Below are positions 51,103-60,143 of a stretch of 64,000 nucleotides of DNA, piece after piece. The notes below the pieces were generated by a model. The model saw only the letters and a list, made by a program, of their open reading frames with translations, had not been told where the DNA came from and did not search any database. The position numbers were made by a program, and so were the translations under genes. Numbering within the stretch: position 1 is the first letter of the stretch; each line of letters opens with the position of its first letter. Source of the stretch: G965195345 sp965277775 (GTDB lineage: Bacteria; Pseudomonadota; Gammaproteobacteria; CAKMZV01); NCBI GenBank assembly GCA_965277775.1, contig OZ255843.1, forward strand, positions 1,116,001-1,180,000, in the 5' to 3' direction.

Positions 51103-52359
51103 CTACGATTGCGCCAGTTCAATCATGGTTGTGGTAAGTTGTTCTAACTCTGATTCTCTGATAATATAAGGTGGCATGGCATAAAGCAAGCGCCCAAAAG
51201 GGCGCAACCACACGCCGTTTTTTAATAATACCCGTGTGACGTGTTCTGGATCCAGAGGTTTTTTAAGCTCAATCACCCCAATGGCTCCAATCACTCGCAC
51301 ATCGATGACCTGTTCACATTGCCTCAACGGCAACAGCTGGCTTTTGAAATGTTGCTCAATGGCTTGCACTTGGGTCATCCAAACTTGGCTTTTCAACAGT
51401 TCAAGGCTGGCAAGCGCAATGCGACACGCCAAAGGATTGCCCATAAACGTCGGACCGTGCATGAGCAAACCGGGCTCCCCTTGACCGATCTTCAAAGCAA
51501 TGTGATTGGTGCAAAGCGTTGCGGCCAAACTCATGACCCCGCCCGTTAATGCCTTGCCTACACACATAATATCTGGGCGAATGTTTGCATGTTCACAGGC
51601 AAAATATTTGCCCGTGCGTCCAAATCCAGTAGCAATTTCATCTGCAATCAACAATATGTCATTTTCGTCGCAAATTCGTCGAAGTTTAGCCAAATATTCT
51701 GCACGATAGACCCTCATTCCGCCAGCACCTTGAACGATTGGTTCAACAATTATGGCGGCAATTTGATCTTTACTTGCTTTAACGGCTTGCTCAACCGCCA
51801 AAAGGTCATCGTCGTTTGGCTCCTGTCCCAAACCATAGGGTCTATCAACAAAAATATGTTTATATAGAAAGCCTTGAAAATGCTGGTGCATGCCGTTTAC
51901 GGGGTCACAAATGGCCATGGTTGCAAAAGTATCACCGTGATAACCACCCCGAATGGTTAATAATTTTTGCTTGGGTTGATGCTGAGCTTGCCAGTACTGT
52001 AAGGCCATTTTGATGGCAACTTCGACCGCTACCGAACCACTGTCACACAGAAACACGCGATCCAATCCTGTGACAGCAGCCAATTGTTGAGCAAGGCTAA
52101 CCGCCGGTCGATGGGTCAGACCCCCAAACATGACGTGCGGCATTTGAGCCAATTGTTCAGAGGCGGCCGCCAATAGAGTGGGGTGATTGTAGCCGTGGAT
52201 GGCCGCCCACCACGAGGACATGCCATCGACCAGCGTTTGGCCCGACTCTAAATAGAGCTTGCAGCCCTGTGTCCGTTCAACCAATAAGGGAGGGGGATGT
52301 CCAATGGGTTTGGCGTAGGGGTGGATAACATGGGCAGAATCCTGTTCAATGACGTTCAA
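51103..52359 (-). CDS. bioA: Adenosylmethionine-8-amino-7-oxononanoate aminotransferase
   Basis: A 418-residue PLP-dependent class III aminotransferase: DGMSSWWAAIHGYNHP, LFCDSGSVAVE-type PLP phosphate site (VFLCDSGSVAVEVAIKMALQ), LIADEIATGFGRTGKYFACEH, and the Schiff-base Lys in MCVGKALTGG. It makes 7,8-diaminopelargonate, the third-last step of biotin synthesis. The start is TTG at 52359, overlapping the flavodoxin stop as TTGA. Flavodoxin reduces biotin synthase, so the pairing is meaningful. No other bio genes are in the window. Confidence 0.95.
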   Translation of the reverse strand: MNVIEQDSAHVIHPYAKPIGHPPPLLVERTQGCKLYLESGQTLVDGMSSWWAAIHGYNHPTLLAAASEQLAQMPHVMFGGLTHRPAVSLAQQLAAVTGLDRVFLCDSGSVAVEVAIKMALQYWQAQHQPKQKLLTIRGGYHGDTFATMAICDPVNGMHQHFQGFLYKHIFVDRPYGLGQEPNDDDLLAVEQAVKASKDQIAAIIVEPIVQGAGGMRVYRAEYLAKLRRICDENDILLIADEIATGFGRTGKYFACEHANIRPDIMCVGKALTGGVMSLAATLCTNHIALKIGQGEPGLLMHGPTFMGNPLACRIALASLELLKSQVWMTQVQAIEQHFKSQLLPLRQCEQVIDVRVIGAIGVIELKKPLDPEHVTRVLLKNGVWLRPFGRLLYAMPPYIIRESELEQLTTTMIELAQS

Positions 52360-52880
52360 GACGACAACTCAAATTCTTCTATGATTTGCTCAATCCAGTC
52401 GTCTAATCGAGATTCCGATAGCTCAGGCTGCTGATCATCGTCCAAAGCCAGTCCTACAAAAAACAGATTGTCTTCTGTGACCGCCTTCGATGCCTCAAAA
52501 TCAAAACCATTGGTCGATACATATCCACAAGGCGTTGCACCATTGCTGACCGCTATATCGTGTGTTAGCCCCATGGCGTCCAAGAAATATTCGGCATAAT
52601 CGTATTGATCCCCCAAGCCAAAACAAGCCACGGTTTTATTGGAAAAATCGATGGTTTTAAATTGTTCCCAGAAATCCTCCCAGTGGCTCTGGAGTTCTCC
52701 ATAGTACCAAGTAGGATGACCAAGTATAATATAGTCGTACGGAGCGAATTGAGACTCACTGACTGTGGCCATGTCCAATAAATCAACCTTTGCTTTTCCT
52801 GTCAGCCGTTGTTGAATTTCTTGGGCAACTCTTTCACTGTTTCCCGTATCTGTGCCGTAAAATAAACCGATTGTTTTCAT
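52356..52880 (-). CDS. fldA: Flavodoxin
   Basis: A 174-residue long-chain flavodoxin. FMN phosphate loop FYGTDTGNSERVA at residues 7-19; PTWYYGELQSHWEDF and FGLGDQYDYAEYFLDA form the isoalloxazine site; the 20-residue loop of long-chain types is present. It donates low-potential electrons, including to radical-SAM enzymes such as biotin synthase. It is the first gene of a two-gene operon with bioA. Confidence 0.95.
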   Translation of the reverse strand: MKTIGLFYGTDTGNSERVAQEIQQRLTGKAKVDLLDMATVSESQFAPYDYIILGHPTWYYGELQSHWEDFWEQFKTIDFSNKTVACFGLGDQYDYAEYFLDAMGLTHDIAVSNGATPCGYVSTNGFDFEASKAVTEDNLFFVGLALDDDQQPELSESRLDDWIEQIIEEFELSS

Positions 52881-52950
52881 GCGCTTATTTTATCAGCCAG
52901 CCCCGCTTTGAAAGAATATATATGCCTTTAAATACGACCATCCAAATCAA

Positions 52951-53781
52951 ATGAAAATCGTCATTGCTATTTCTGTTATTGTGCTCGGCTTCCTCGCCTA
53001 TTATTTCAGTCAATCCCCCGAACGCGCTGCTGACAAAGCGCCTGAGGAAAAGGTTGTCAGCGTCCCCGAAGCGCCCGACAAAAAGGAAGTCGTTAAAAAG
53101 ACCCTGCCCACCTCAAAACATATCCCTGATTTTGGTGCCATAAAAGATGTCAAAGAAAAAAAGCGAACCTTCATCGAATTCATGCTGGTACGAATCATAG
53201 AAGCCAATAAATCCATCTCCGCACAAAGAAATATTGTGAGTGGTCTGCATGCGCAATGGCAACAAAACCAGGCATTATCCCCAGCAAAGATCGTCCAAGT
53301 AACAACCTTGGCTGAAAAATATGGCGTATCAACATCGACAACTGTGGCAAAAATGCTCGACCAGTTATTGGTCCGCGTCGCTGAAGTTCCGCCTTCTTTA
53401 GCCATCGCTCAAGCCGCCAATGAATCCGCCTGGGGAACGTCTCGATTTGCACGAAAAGGCAATAACTTCTATGGACAATGGTGTTTTGTTAAAGGCTGTG
53501 GCCTAGTTCCTAAACAGCGTTCAAAGGGAGACATCCAAGAGGTGAAGAAATTCAGCTCTCCCTTAGGCTCGGTGACCAGTTACATGAGAAACCTCAATAC
53601 CCACAGGAGTTATGCCTTATTACGTAAAATTCGATACCAATCCTTAGTCAAAGGCAAAAAACCGCTGGGCGTCGATTTGGCGCGTGGCTTAATTCGATAC
53701 TCCGAAAGACGTCAGGCCTACGTTGATGAAATCATTTCGATGATAAAATACAATAAATTAGGTCGCTTCGACACCCAATAA
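52951..53781 (+). CDS. Bax-like glucosaminidase, membrane anchored
   Basis: A 276-residue protein with an N-terminal membrane anchor (IVIAISVIVLGFLAYYF), a charged Pro/Lys linker (~20-60), and a glucosaminidase (GH73-like) domain: SLAIAQAANESAWGTSRFA with the catalytic-type Glu, KGNNFYGQWCF, VTSYMRNLNTHRSY. This matches the Bax family of peptidoglycan N-acetylglucosaminidase relatives in gammaproteobacteria. It probably trims cell wall in the periplasm. Confidence 0.87.
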   Translation: MKIVIAISVIVLGFLAYYFSQSPERAADKAPEEKVVSVPEAPDKKEVVKKTLPTSKHIPDFGAIKDVKEKKRTFIEFMLVRIIEANKSISAQRNIVSGLHAQWQQNQALSPAKIVQVTTLAEKYGVSTSTTVAKMLDQLLVRVAEVPPSLAIAQAANESAWGTSRFARKGNNFYGQWCFVKGCGLVPKQRSKGDIQEVKKFSSPLGSVTSYMRNLNTHRSYALLRKIRYQSLVKGKKPLGVDLARGLIRYSERRQAYVDEIISMIKYNKLGRFDTQ

Positions 53782-53813
53782 TTCCATCCACAAATCAAAA
53801 TTAAGTAATCATT

Positions 53814-54341
53814 ATGAAACTTTTAGCTTTTGCTGCCAGTAACAGCAGCCAATCGATCAATAAACGCCTCGTCAGTTACGCCGCTCAGCTCGTGCCCAAC
53901 TCGATTACAGAGGTTTTAGACCTAAACGACTATGAGTTGCCACTGTTCAGTGAAGATCGAGAGAAGGCATTGGGACAACCGCAAATCGCTCACGATTTTT
54001 TAATGAAAATTGCGGAATGTGATGCGCTGATGATTTCATTTGCAGAGCACAATGGTTCTATGACGGCCGCTTATAAAAACCTGTTCGATTGGTGCTCGCG
54101 AATCAATAACAAAGTCTATCAAGATAAACCAATGGTATTGCTGGCAACTTCTCCAGGCGGTCGGGGTGGCAAGGGTGCATTAGAAAAAGCGCTGATTGAA
54201 GTACCACGTTTTGCTGGAAAGGTGGTTGGGCACTTTTCTCTGCCAAGTTTCTATGATCAATTTGATTCAGAGAAAAATGAAATAAAAGACCCTGCCATGC
54301 AGCAAAAATTGGTGGATGTTGTGTTGAAGTTGGTTCAATAA
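53814..54341 (+). CDS. NADPH-dependent FMN reductase family protein
   Basis: A 175-residue flavodoxin-like oxidoreductase. FAASNSSQSINKRLV is the FMN phosphate loop; FAEHNGSMTAAYKNLFDW and LLATSPGGRGGKGALE are the two further FMN contacts of the NADPH_dep_FMN_red family. The electron acceptor is unknown (quinone, chromate or azo-type relatives exist). It follows the glucosaminidase gene by 32 nt and may be co-transcribed. Confidence 0.9.
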   Translation: MKLLAFAASNSSQSINKRLVSYAAQLVPNSITEVLDLNDYELPLFSEDREKALGQPQIAHDFLMKIAECDALMISFAEHNGSMTAAYKNLFDWCSRINNKVYQDKPMVLLATSPGGRGGKGALEKALIEVPRFAGKVVGHFSLPSFYDQFDSEKNEIKDPAMQQKLVDVVLKLVQ

Positions 54342-54437
54342 GTCTGGCAATAAAGCCCGTTTGCCGTGGTTTTTAACGCCTTTTAACAGGCGATCTTCTA
54401 CAGATAAATCCCTTAGCAATTCCAATCAATATGTTGG

Positions 54438-56015
54438 CTATTTGCGGAAGAACCCTTGGGTGATGGGATAGCGACGTTCGCGACCAAACGATTTCTCACT
54501 GACTTTTATACCCGGTGCAGCCTGCCTTCTTTTGTGTTCGTTTTGGATGACTTTTTGAATGACCGGGTTAACCTCGGACGCAGGATAATGTTCTGGTGTT
54601 GTATCCTGTTCCACAAAGGATCGAAGCATATCATCGAGTTCGTGATACTCAGGCAAGCTGTCTGAGTCTTTCTGATTTTCCGAAAGTTCTGCGCTGGGCG
54701 CGCGGGTGATGACTTCGGGCGGGATTCTTATCTCGTTTTGGTTGCAATGGTTTGCCAGCGCATAAACTTGTTCTTTCAAAACGTCTTTCAGCGGCGCAAA
54801 CCCCCCAGCCATATCGCCATACAGCGTGGTATATCCAACCGCTGTCTCACTCTTATTGCTCGTCGTGATCAACAATTTGCCCTGTTGATTAGAAAGCGCC
54901 ATGAGCAATAGACCCCTGGTTCGAGCTTGAATGTTCTGAGTTGTGACTGCGCTCAGGGGTTGTGCTAATTTGTCATTGAGCACCGCCGACACCGCATCGA
55001 CGATCGATGTGATGGGCAAGTCAATCAACGCCACTTGAAGCAGACGGGCTTGGGTTTGGGCTAATTGTCGGCTCATTTCAGAAGTGTAAATATGGGGCAT
55101 CATCACAGCGGTCACTTGATCTTTACCCAATGCCGCCACACACAACTCTAAAGTCAATGCAGAGTCAATGCCGCCTGAAAGCCCCAGAATAACCCCAGAA
55201 AAATGATTTTTGCGAACATAGTCTTGAATGCCCAAGACCAGTGCTTGATACAAATGGTCTATAGGGTCAAGCACTGTATGGGGCTCAACCTGACATTCAG
55301 CAACATTTTGCACACATTCAGCGAAGAAGGGCGCTTGATACAGGATTTTCTCTTCAGAGTTTATCAAAAATGAACCGCCATCAAACAGCAACTCATCCTG
55401 TCCTCCGACCAAATTACAATATAAAACGGTGCACGATTGCGACCGAGCCACGGCGCTGATCATTTTAAGACGCGCGTGGTATTTGCTTTGATCAAAAGGG
55501 GAGGCGTTCAAACTGACCAACAGGTCGCAACCATTAGACAAGTGTTCGACCGTTTCTGAGTGCCAAAGGTCCTCACAAATGGCGACGCTGACGACTTGGT
55601 TCTGCCAATCAAATAAAACAGGCTCTGTCCCTGATGTGAAGTAACGACGCTCATCAAATACCCCATAATTGGGCAGTTGGTGCTTTTTGTAGTATTGTAC
55701 AACCGCACCATTTTGTATCACAGCGGCGGCATTAAAGCACACTGAACCCTGCCAATAAGGCACGCCGAGTAAAACCGTTGATTGATGACAATAAGCTAAG
55801 ATTTGCGCCATGGCACTTTCAAGTTCGCGGCGAAAATCTGAACGTAGCAATAAATCTTCTGGCGGATAGCCTGAAAGCACCAGCTCAGGAAAAACAATCA
55901 GACAGGGCGTCTGGTTGGATTTTTCAACTTTCTCAATAATCCTTGTGATTTTCTCGACGTTACCGACAATATCTCCGACAATCGGATTAATTTGACCAAT
56001 GATAATGTTGTTCAT
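54438..56015 (-). CDS. nadE: NAD+ synthase, glutamine-hydrolysing
   Basis: A 525-residue two-domain enzyme. Residues ~1-250 are a nitrilase-type glutaminase (VFPELVLSGYPPEDLL with Glu; KKHQLPNYGVFDE with Lys; VAICEDLWHSE with nucleophilic Cys). Residues ~260-525 are the synthetase (GLSGGIDSALTLELC ATP loop, TTSNKSETAVGY, YGDMAGGFAPLKDV). It makes NAD+ from deamido-NAD using glutamine nitrogen. Single gene on the minus strand. Confidence 0.95.
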   Translation of the reverse strand: MNNIIIGQINPIVGDIVGNVEKITRIIEKVEKSNQTPCLIVFPELVLSGYPPEDLLLRSDFRRELESAMAQILAYCHQSTVLLGVPYWQGSVCFNAAAVIQNGAVVQYYKKHQLPNYGVFDERRYFTSGTEPVLFDWQNQVVSVAICEDLWHSETVEHLSNGCDLLVSLNASPFDQSKYHARLKMISAVARSQSCTVLYCNLVGGQDELLFDGGSFLINSEEKILYQAPFFAECVQNVAECQVEPHTVLDPIDHLYQALVLGIQDYVRKNHFSGVILGLSGGIDSALTLELCVAALGKDQVTAVMMPHIYTSEMSRQLAQTQARLLQVALIDLPITSIVDAVSAVLNDKLAQPLSAVTTQNIQARTRGLLLMALSNQQGKLLITTSNKSETAVGYTTLYGDMAGGFAPLKDVLKEQVYALANHCNQNEIRIPPEVITRAPSAELSENQKDSDSLPEYHELDDMLRSFVEQDTTPEHYPASEVNPVIQKVIQNEHKRRQAAPGIKVSEKSFGRERRYPITQGFFRK

Positions 56016-56155
56016 ATTAGGCTGTGGTAAACTTCATTGTTATGGGATAGAGACCTGTGCTTGTCGTGCTTGCAAGCGCGTCAAAATTAAACGTGTCCTG
56101 CCAATCTCTAAGCATTTCGGTAGAGCAAATTTGTTATAAGTATTATAATCGTCTT

Positions 56156-56374
56156 ATGGGAATAATCAAAATTTTAGTTGCGTTCGGGGCGCTCTATATT
56201 TTATATCGGGGCCTGAACCTCATAGTCAACAATTTCAAGCGTGCGACCGACGAACGTGCCACTGGCGATAAATTGGTTGCCTGCAAACGGTGCGGCGTCC
56301 ATGTCCCCACCAATGAGGCAAATTCAGATTCAGATGAATTTCTGTGCGAAAATTGTAAACAATCTTCATCGTAA
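56156..56374 (+). CDS. PP0621-like small membrane protein with zinc-ribbon Cys
   Basis: 72 residues from ATG 56156 (MGIIKILVAFGALY); the frame opens further to 56057, but that part is not family-like. One membrane helix is followed by a linker and a cytosolic CKRCGVHVPTNEA ... CENCK, two CxxC pairs that suggest zinc binding. This is the PP0621 family layout; function unknown. A TATAAT lies only 6 nt before the ATG (56144-56149). Confidence 0.78.
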   Translation: MGIIKILVAFGALYILYRGLNLIVNNFKRATDERATGDKLVACKRCGVHVPTNEANSDSDEFLCENCKQSSS

Positions 56375-56409
56375 ATACCAAAAACACCAAAGTCCTTACC
56401 CCACGCTGG

Positions 56410-56415
56410 TATAAT
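56410..56415 (+). promoter_or_regulatory. -10 box of tRNA-Arg
   Basis: TATAAT followed by the GC-rich CGCCACG, typical of stable-RNA genes, 21 nt before the tRNA. No clear -35 is seen. Confidence 0.55.
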
Positions 56416-56436
56416 CGCCACGTTATTAGATAAGCT

Positions 56437-56513
56437 GCGCCCGTAGTTCAACTGGATAGAATACCTGGCTACGAACTAGGCGGTTGGGAGTTCGAGTCTT
56501 CCCGGGCGCGCCA
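56437..56513 (+). tRNA. tRNA-Arg (ACG)
   Basis: Cloverleaf with acceptor GCGCCCG / CGGGCGC, D-stem GTTC, anticodon loop CTACGAA (anticodon ACG, read after A34-to-inosine editing), T-loop TTCGAGT, discriminator G and an encoded CCA. The MscS start codon lies 15 nt downstream. Confidence 0.97.
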
Positions 56514-56528
56514 TTCCAAAGAATATCA

Positions 56529-57650
56529 ATGATAGACACCTTTATAACCGACCATTCCATTCTTATAGGCGTCATTGCTTTAGCACTTGTTATAGCGATT
56601 ATCGTTGTCCCCATATCAAGATGGATCCTCCATCGAACGTTTTATCCTGAGTGGTTTGACCCCTCCATTCGCAGACGTTTGCGCATTCCCCTTATTTTAT
56701 TCTTATGGATGGTGTTAATCCGCTTTTCCTATGAGGTGAGCCTCTCAATTTATGGTTTCACTGACTCGATCGTTGTTCGATCCGCTTTTTCCATTATGCA
56801 CTTTTTCATCGTTGCTTGGGCCTTTGTGATTTTTTCTCGCCTGCTGGCTCGATTCTTCATCAGTCGTAAAAAGCAAGACAAACAATGGAAAACCAATATT
56901 CATGGATTAGAAAAGCTCGCCTTGGCGACCGCCATCATCGTTTTCATCGTCTTTGCGCTCAATTCATTTGGTTATAACGTTTCAAGCTTTTTAGCGGCTG
57001 GTGGTATTGCTGGTATCGCCATTGGTCTGGCTTCACGAGACATGCTGGCCAATATGTTTGGTGGCCTTTTTCTATATTTAGACAAACCCTTTGCTGTGGG
57101 TGACTGGGTGCGCTCAGATGATCGCGAAATAGAGGGCACCATCGAAAAAATTGGCATCCGTCAAACCATGGTCAGAAAGTTTAACAGCCGCCCACTATAT
57201 ATTCCCAATGCGGTGTTCGGTAACATCGTTATTGAAAATCCTTCGAGAATGTCAAATCGCTTGATTACTGAGCATTTTGGCCTACGTTATAAGGATGCAC
57301 ACGTCGCAAAATCCATCATTGACGACATTCGCCAGTGGTTAATTGAAAATCCAGAAATTGATAATACGCGCACCTTGATGGTTTACTTAGACTCCTTTAA
57401 TGCCAGCTCATTAGACTGTTGCGTCTATACCTCAACCGTTACAACCAACTGGGAAACCTTCCATAGAATTAAGCAAGAGGTTTTGTTAAAAGTTTTAGAA
57501 ATCATCAAAGAGCACGGCGCCGACTGTCCTTTCCCAACTCAAACATTGGACATCCCTGAGCCCGCGTCAAATCAACAAGCCGCCATTGAAGATGACGAAG
57601 CGGCCGTTCTTATGCGCACCATAGGCAAAAAACCCCCGCTTAGAAAGTAA
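56529..57650 (+). CDS. Mechanosensitive ion channel (MscS family)
   Basis: 373 residues from ATG 56529; the frame extends into the tRNA, which rules out earlier starts. Three to four N-terminal helices; the pore helix with small residues FLAAGGIAGIAIGLASRDML; NMFGGLFLYLDKPFAVGDWV and PNAVFGNIVIENPSRM form the beta domain. Opens under membrane tension to release solutes in osmotic downshift. Confidence 0.92.
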   Translation: MIDTFITDHSILIGVIALALVIAIIVVPISRWILHRTFYPEWFDPSIRRRLRIPLILFLWMVLIRFSYEVSLSIYGFTDSIVVRSAFSIMHFFIVAWAFVIFSRLLARFFISRKKQDKQWKTNIHGLEKLALATAIIVFIVFALNSFGYNVSSFLAAGGIAGIAIGLASRDMLANMFGGLFLYLDKPFAVGDWVRSDDREIEGTIEKIGIRQTMVRKFNSRPLYIPNAVFGNIVIENPSRMSNRLITEHFGLRYKDAHVAKSIIDDIRQWLIENPEIDNTRTLMVYLDSFNASSLDCCVYTSTVTTNWETFHRIKQEVLLKVLEIIKEHGADCPFPTQTLDIPEPASNQQAAIEDDEAAVLMRTIGKKPPLRK

Positions 57651-57665
57651 AGTCAGTTCCTTTCA

Positions 57666-57690
57666 TTAAAAAGCGATTTGCTTTTAAAAA
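57666..57690 (-). terminator. Weak terminator candidate between mscS and the CPBP gene
   Basis: A 6-bp stem AAAAGC / GCTTTT with a 5-nt loop and T-rich flank, 7 nt past the stop of the minus-strand CPBP gene. Short and AT-rich, so uncertain. Confidence 0.35.
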
Positions 57691-57696
57691 ATCCAA

Positions 57697-58320
57697 TTAG
57701 GAAGCGACCCTTTGTTTAAGTTGCTTTTGTTGCTTCAGGTAAATCAAATAATGCAACAGTATGTGCGCGAGTACAGTGCTGTAGATTTGTTGGGTCAGCC
57801 AAGCAATAATCAACAGCAAGAAGCCCATGATTAAAGGGAAAGCCCATTCCTTGTAATTGGGTGTTATGCGCCATAAAATCCAGCCGATCATACACAGTGC
57901 AATGCCTTGCCAAGCAGGCAGTGCCTTAAACCATTCTATGGCGTACAGCCGAAAAAGGATTTCTTCTAAGAGGGGTAGTAGCAGGATGAACATGGATTGC
58001 TTTAACCGTGTATCTAATTGGGGTAGGGTTTCGTAGCTTAGCCATTCAAGGTTTTGCGATACCACAAACAGCAATGGGCCCAAAAACAACCCCAAGGCAA
58101 GCGCCAAGATCGGACTCGGGGTTATGCTGTACTTTTTCAGGAAATGTGCCGTTGACGGCTCATTGATTGCGAATAACGCCAAAAACGCCGCAATAATCAC
58201 CAACCTTAAACACGTGCTGAAGCTGATAAATGATCGCGCGGGATTAAACAGTCTAAGCAACAAATGAATGGCGATTAAAACCAAAATCGGGGCACTCAGC
58301 CAATAAAGCGTATCGGACAT
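57697..58320 (-). CDS. CPBP-family intramembrane glutamic protease
   Basis: A 207-residue, six-to-seven-helix membrane protein. The CPBP motif EEILFR (EExxxR, in LLLPLLEEILFRLYAI) and a later His (HILLHYLI) are present. CPBP (Abi) proteins include CAAX-prenyl proteases and bacteriocin self-immunity factors. The second motif (FxxxH) is weakly conserved, so activity is uncertain. Its stop converges with mscS. Confidence 0.82.
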   Translation of the reverse strand: MSDTLYWLSAPILVLIAIHLLLRLFNPARSFISFSTCLRLVIIAAFLALFAINEPSTAHFLKKYSITPSPILALALGLFLGPLLFVVSQNLEWLSYETLPQLDTRLKQSMFILLLPLLEEILFRLYAIEWFKALPAWQGIALCMIGWILWRITPNYKEWAFPLIMGFLLLIIAWLTQQIYSTVLAHILLHYLIYLKQQKQLKQRVAS

Positions 58321-58395
58321 TTTAATTAGTAAAGCATCGTGTTAATAAATCATTATACGAATAATTGCAAGCGCTTGACACGGATCTTGCAAAAC

Positions 58396-58485
58396 TCAAG
58401 GGCGTTTAATGAACCAAAGCAACAGCGCAAAAACAAAGACGATCAGCGCAACAACGATGATCAATAATAGCCCGTGCTCTGTCAT
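58396..58485 (-). CDS. Tiny single-helix membrane protein candidate
   Basis: A 29-residue frame: MTEHGLLL, then an unbroken hydrophobic helix (IIVVALIVFVFALLLWF) and a basic end IKRP. It starts 8 nt after the stop of the VOC gene at 58494. The positively charged tail fits a cytosolic C-terminus. The Shine-Dalgarno is poor (TTAGG adjoins the ATG). Codon composition and a clean helix argue for a gene, but size makes it uncertain. Confidence 0.45.
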   Translation of the reverse strand: MTEHGLLLIIVVALIVFVFALLLWFIKRP

Positions 58486-58493
58486 CCTAATAA

Positions 58494-58844
58494 TTAGGTT
58501 TTAGTCCAAACCGCCAATTCATTACCATTTGGGTCCCTAAAATGAAAACGGCGCCCGCCTGGAAATGAAAATATCTCTTTGTTAATCACACCACCATGGT
58601 CCTTAACCTTTTTCAGTGTGCTTTCGAGCGCGTCACTATACAACACAACCAAAACAGAGCCCGTGTCGGTGTTACTGACCAAGTCTGACTGATAAAATCC
58701 ACCGTCCAAACCCGCATTTTCTATGGCAATGTACTCAGGGCCATAATCGACAAATGTCCAACCAAATGCTGCCCCATAAAACTGTTTAACCGCTTTTAAA
58801 TCCCGCGCTGGGAGTTCTACATAATCGATTTTTTCCTGTGTCAT
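58494..58844 (-). CDS. VOC (glyoxalase/bleomycin resistance) family protein
   Basis: A 116-residue vicinal-oxygen-chelate protein: IDYVELPARDLKAVKQFYGAA (strand-helix with N-terminal polar ligand site), FGWTFVDYGPEYIAIEN, and RRFHFRDPNGNELAVW at the C-terminus with the classical F.DPdGN.L pattern. Metal ligands and substrate are not assignable. Possibly expressed with lysA, whose stop is 46 nt away on the same strand, upstream. Confidence 0.88.
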   Translation of the reverse strand: MTQEKIDYVELPARDLKAVKQFYGAAFGWTFVDYGPEYIAIENAGLDGGFYQSDLVSNTDTGSVLVVLYSDALESTLKKVKDHGGVINKEIFSFPGGRRFHFRDPNGNELAVWTKT

Positions 58845-58889
58845 GATTTCATCCTCTTGTCGTATTAAAAATGGGATTAAGACTGTGCT

Positions 58890-60143
58890 CTATGGTGACT
58901 CCAAACACGCTTGTTCCGGCGCAAATAAAGACTCAAAAGATTGACGGGCACGAATGAGCCGATGGTTAGACTCGTGGACCAACACCTCGGCCACAAACGG
59001 TCGTGTATTATAATTTGAAGCCATCACCCGACTGTAAGCCCCTACCGAATGCACGCATAAATAATCATTTGCCTGGATGATTAGGTCGCGATTTTTGCCG
59101 AGAAAATCGCTGGATTCACACACAGGGCCAACAATGTCGTAAACCGTTTTGGAACCCGCTCTTTTAACCACGGGCTCAATCTCATGATGCGCTGAATAGA
59201 GCGCGGGTCGAATTAAATCGTTCATCGCTGCGTCAACAATGGCAAAGTGTTTTCCGCCATTATGTTTCAAGTACTCAACTTTGGTAATCAACACACCGGC
59301 ATTTGCTATGACAGAGCGACCCGGTTCAATAATAACGGTGTAATCCTCGGGTATAAGCGCCAATATTTGAGATAAATAGTCGTTGATGGTCGGCGGCGAT
59401 TCTTGTGCATATTGAACGCCTAAGCCGCCACCCAAATCAATGTGGCTCAATTCAACGCCCACTTCTTTTAACTGGTCAACCACTTGTAACACCTTCTGAA
59501 CCGCGTCTTGAAAAGGTTGTATGTCTAACAGTTGTGAGCCAATATGACAAGAAATGCCTTTTACTTTCAAACAGGGGTCTGTATGAGCTTGCAGGTATAA
59601 ACGCTGGGCTTCATCGATGGTCACGCCAAATTTATTATCCTTTAAGCCTGTAGCAATATAGGGGTGGGTGTTAGCGTCCACGTCTGGATTGACACGTATT
59701 GAAATCGGCGCAATTGCACCCATTTTTTGAGCAATCGATGCAATTCTATCCAATTCAGCGGCTGATTCAACGCTAAAACTGTTGACACCCGCTTCCAAAG
59801 CCAATGAAATTTCCCATGGCTGTTTTGCCACCCCTGAAAAGATGGTTTTGCTGGCAATGCCCCCTGCGAGCAAAACGGCTTTGAGCTCGCCGCCAGAGAC
59901 CACATCGAAGCCACTGCCTAATTTGGCAAATTGCTGCAAAATGCTCAGATTGCTATTTGCTTTGACGGCGTAACAAATGTCATGGCTTCTGGTCCCAAAT
60001 GCCTGTTTATAGGCTTGCCATTGGTGGGTGAACGCGGTTTGACTATAAACAAAAAGGGGCGATCCGTATTGTTCAGCCAAAACGTCTAATGCGACGCCTT
60101 CCATGTGCAATTTGTCGTGCTTCAACTGGATACAATTATTCAT
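58890..60143 (-). CDS. lysA: Diaminopimelate decarboxylase
   Basis: A 417-residue fold-III PLP decarboxylase. PLP Lys61 in YAVKANSN; GSGFDVVSGGELKAVL; HIGSQLLDIQPF; GGGLGVQYAQE; EPGRSVIANAGVLITKVEY; catalytic Cys in GPVCESSDFL. It decarboxylates meso-diaminopimelate to lysine. It overlaps recR by 8 nt, an unusual pairing (lysA more often sits with dapF). Common transcript with recR and ybaB likely. Confidence 0.95.
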   Translation of the reverse strand: MNNCIQLKHDKLHMEGVALDVLAEQYGSPLFVYSQTAFTHQWQAYKQAFGTRSHDICYAVKANSNLSILQQFAKLGSGFDVVSGGELKAVLLAGGIASKTIFSGVAKQPWEISLALEAGVNSFSVESAAELDRIASIAQKMGAIAPISIRVNPDVDANTHPYIATGLKDNKFGVTIDEAQRLYLQAHTDPCLKVKGISCHIGSQLLDIQPFQDAVQKVLQVVDQLKEVGVELSHIDLGGGLGVQYAQESPPTINDYLSQILALIPEDYTVIIEPGRSVIANAGVLITKVEYLKHNGGKHFAIVDAAMNDLIRPALYSAHHEIEPVVKRAGSKTVYDIVGPVCESSDFLGKNRDLIIQANDYLCVHSVGAYSRVMASNYNTRPFVAEVLVHESNHRLIRARQSFESLFAPEQACLESP

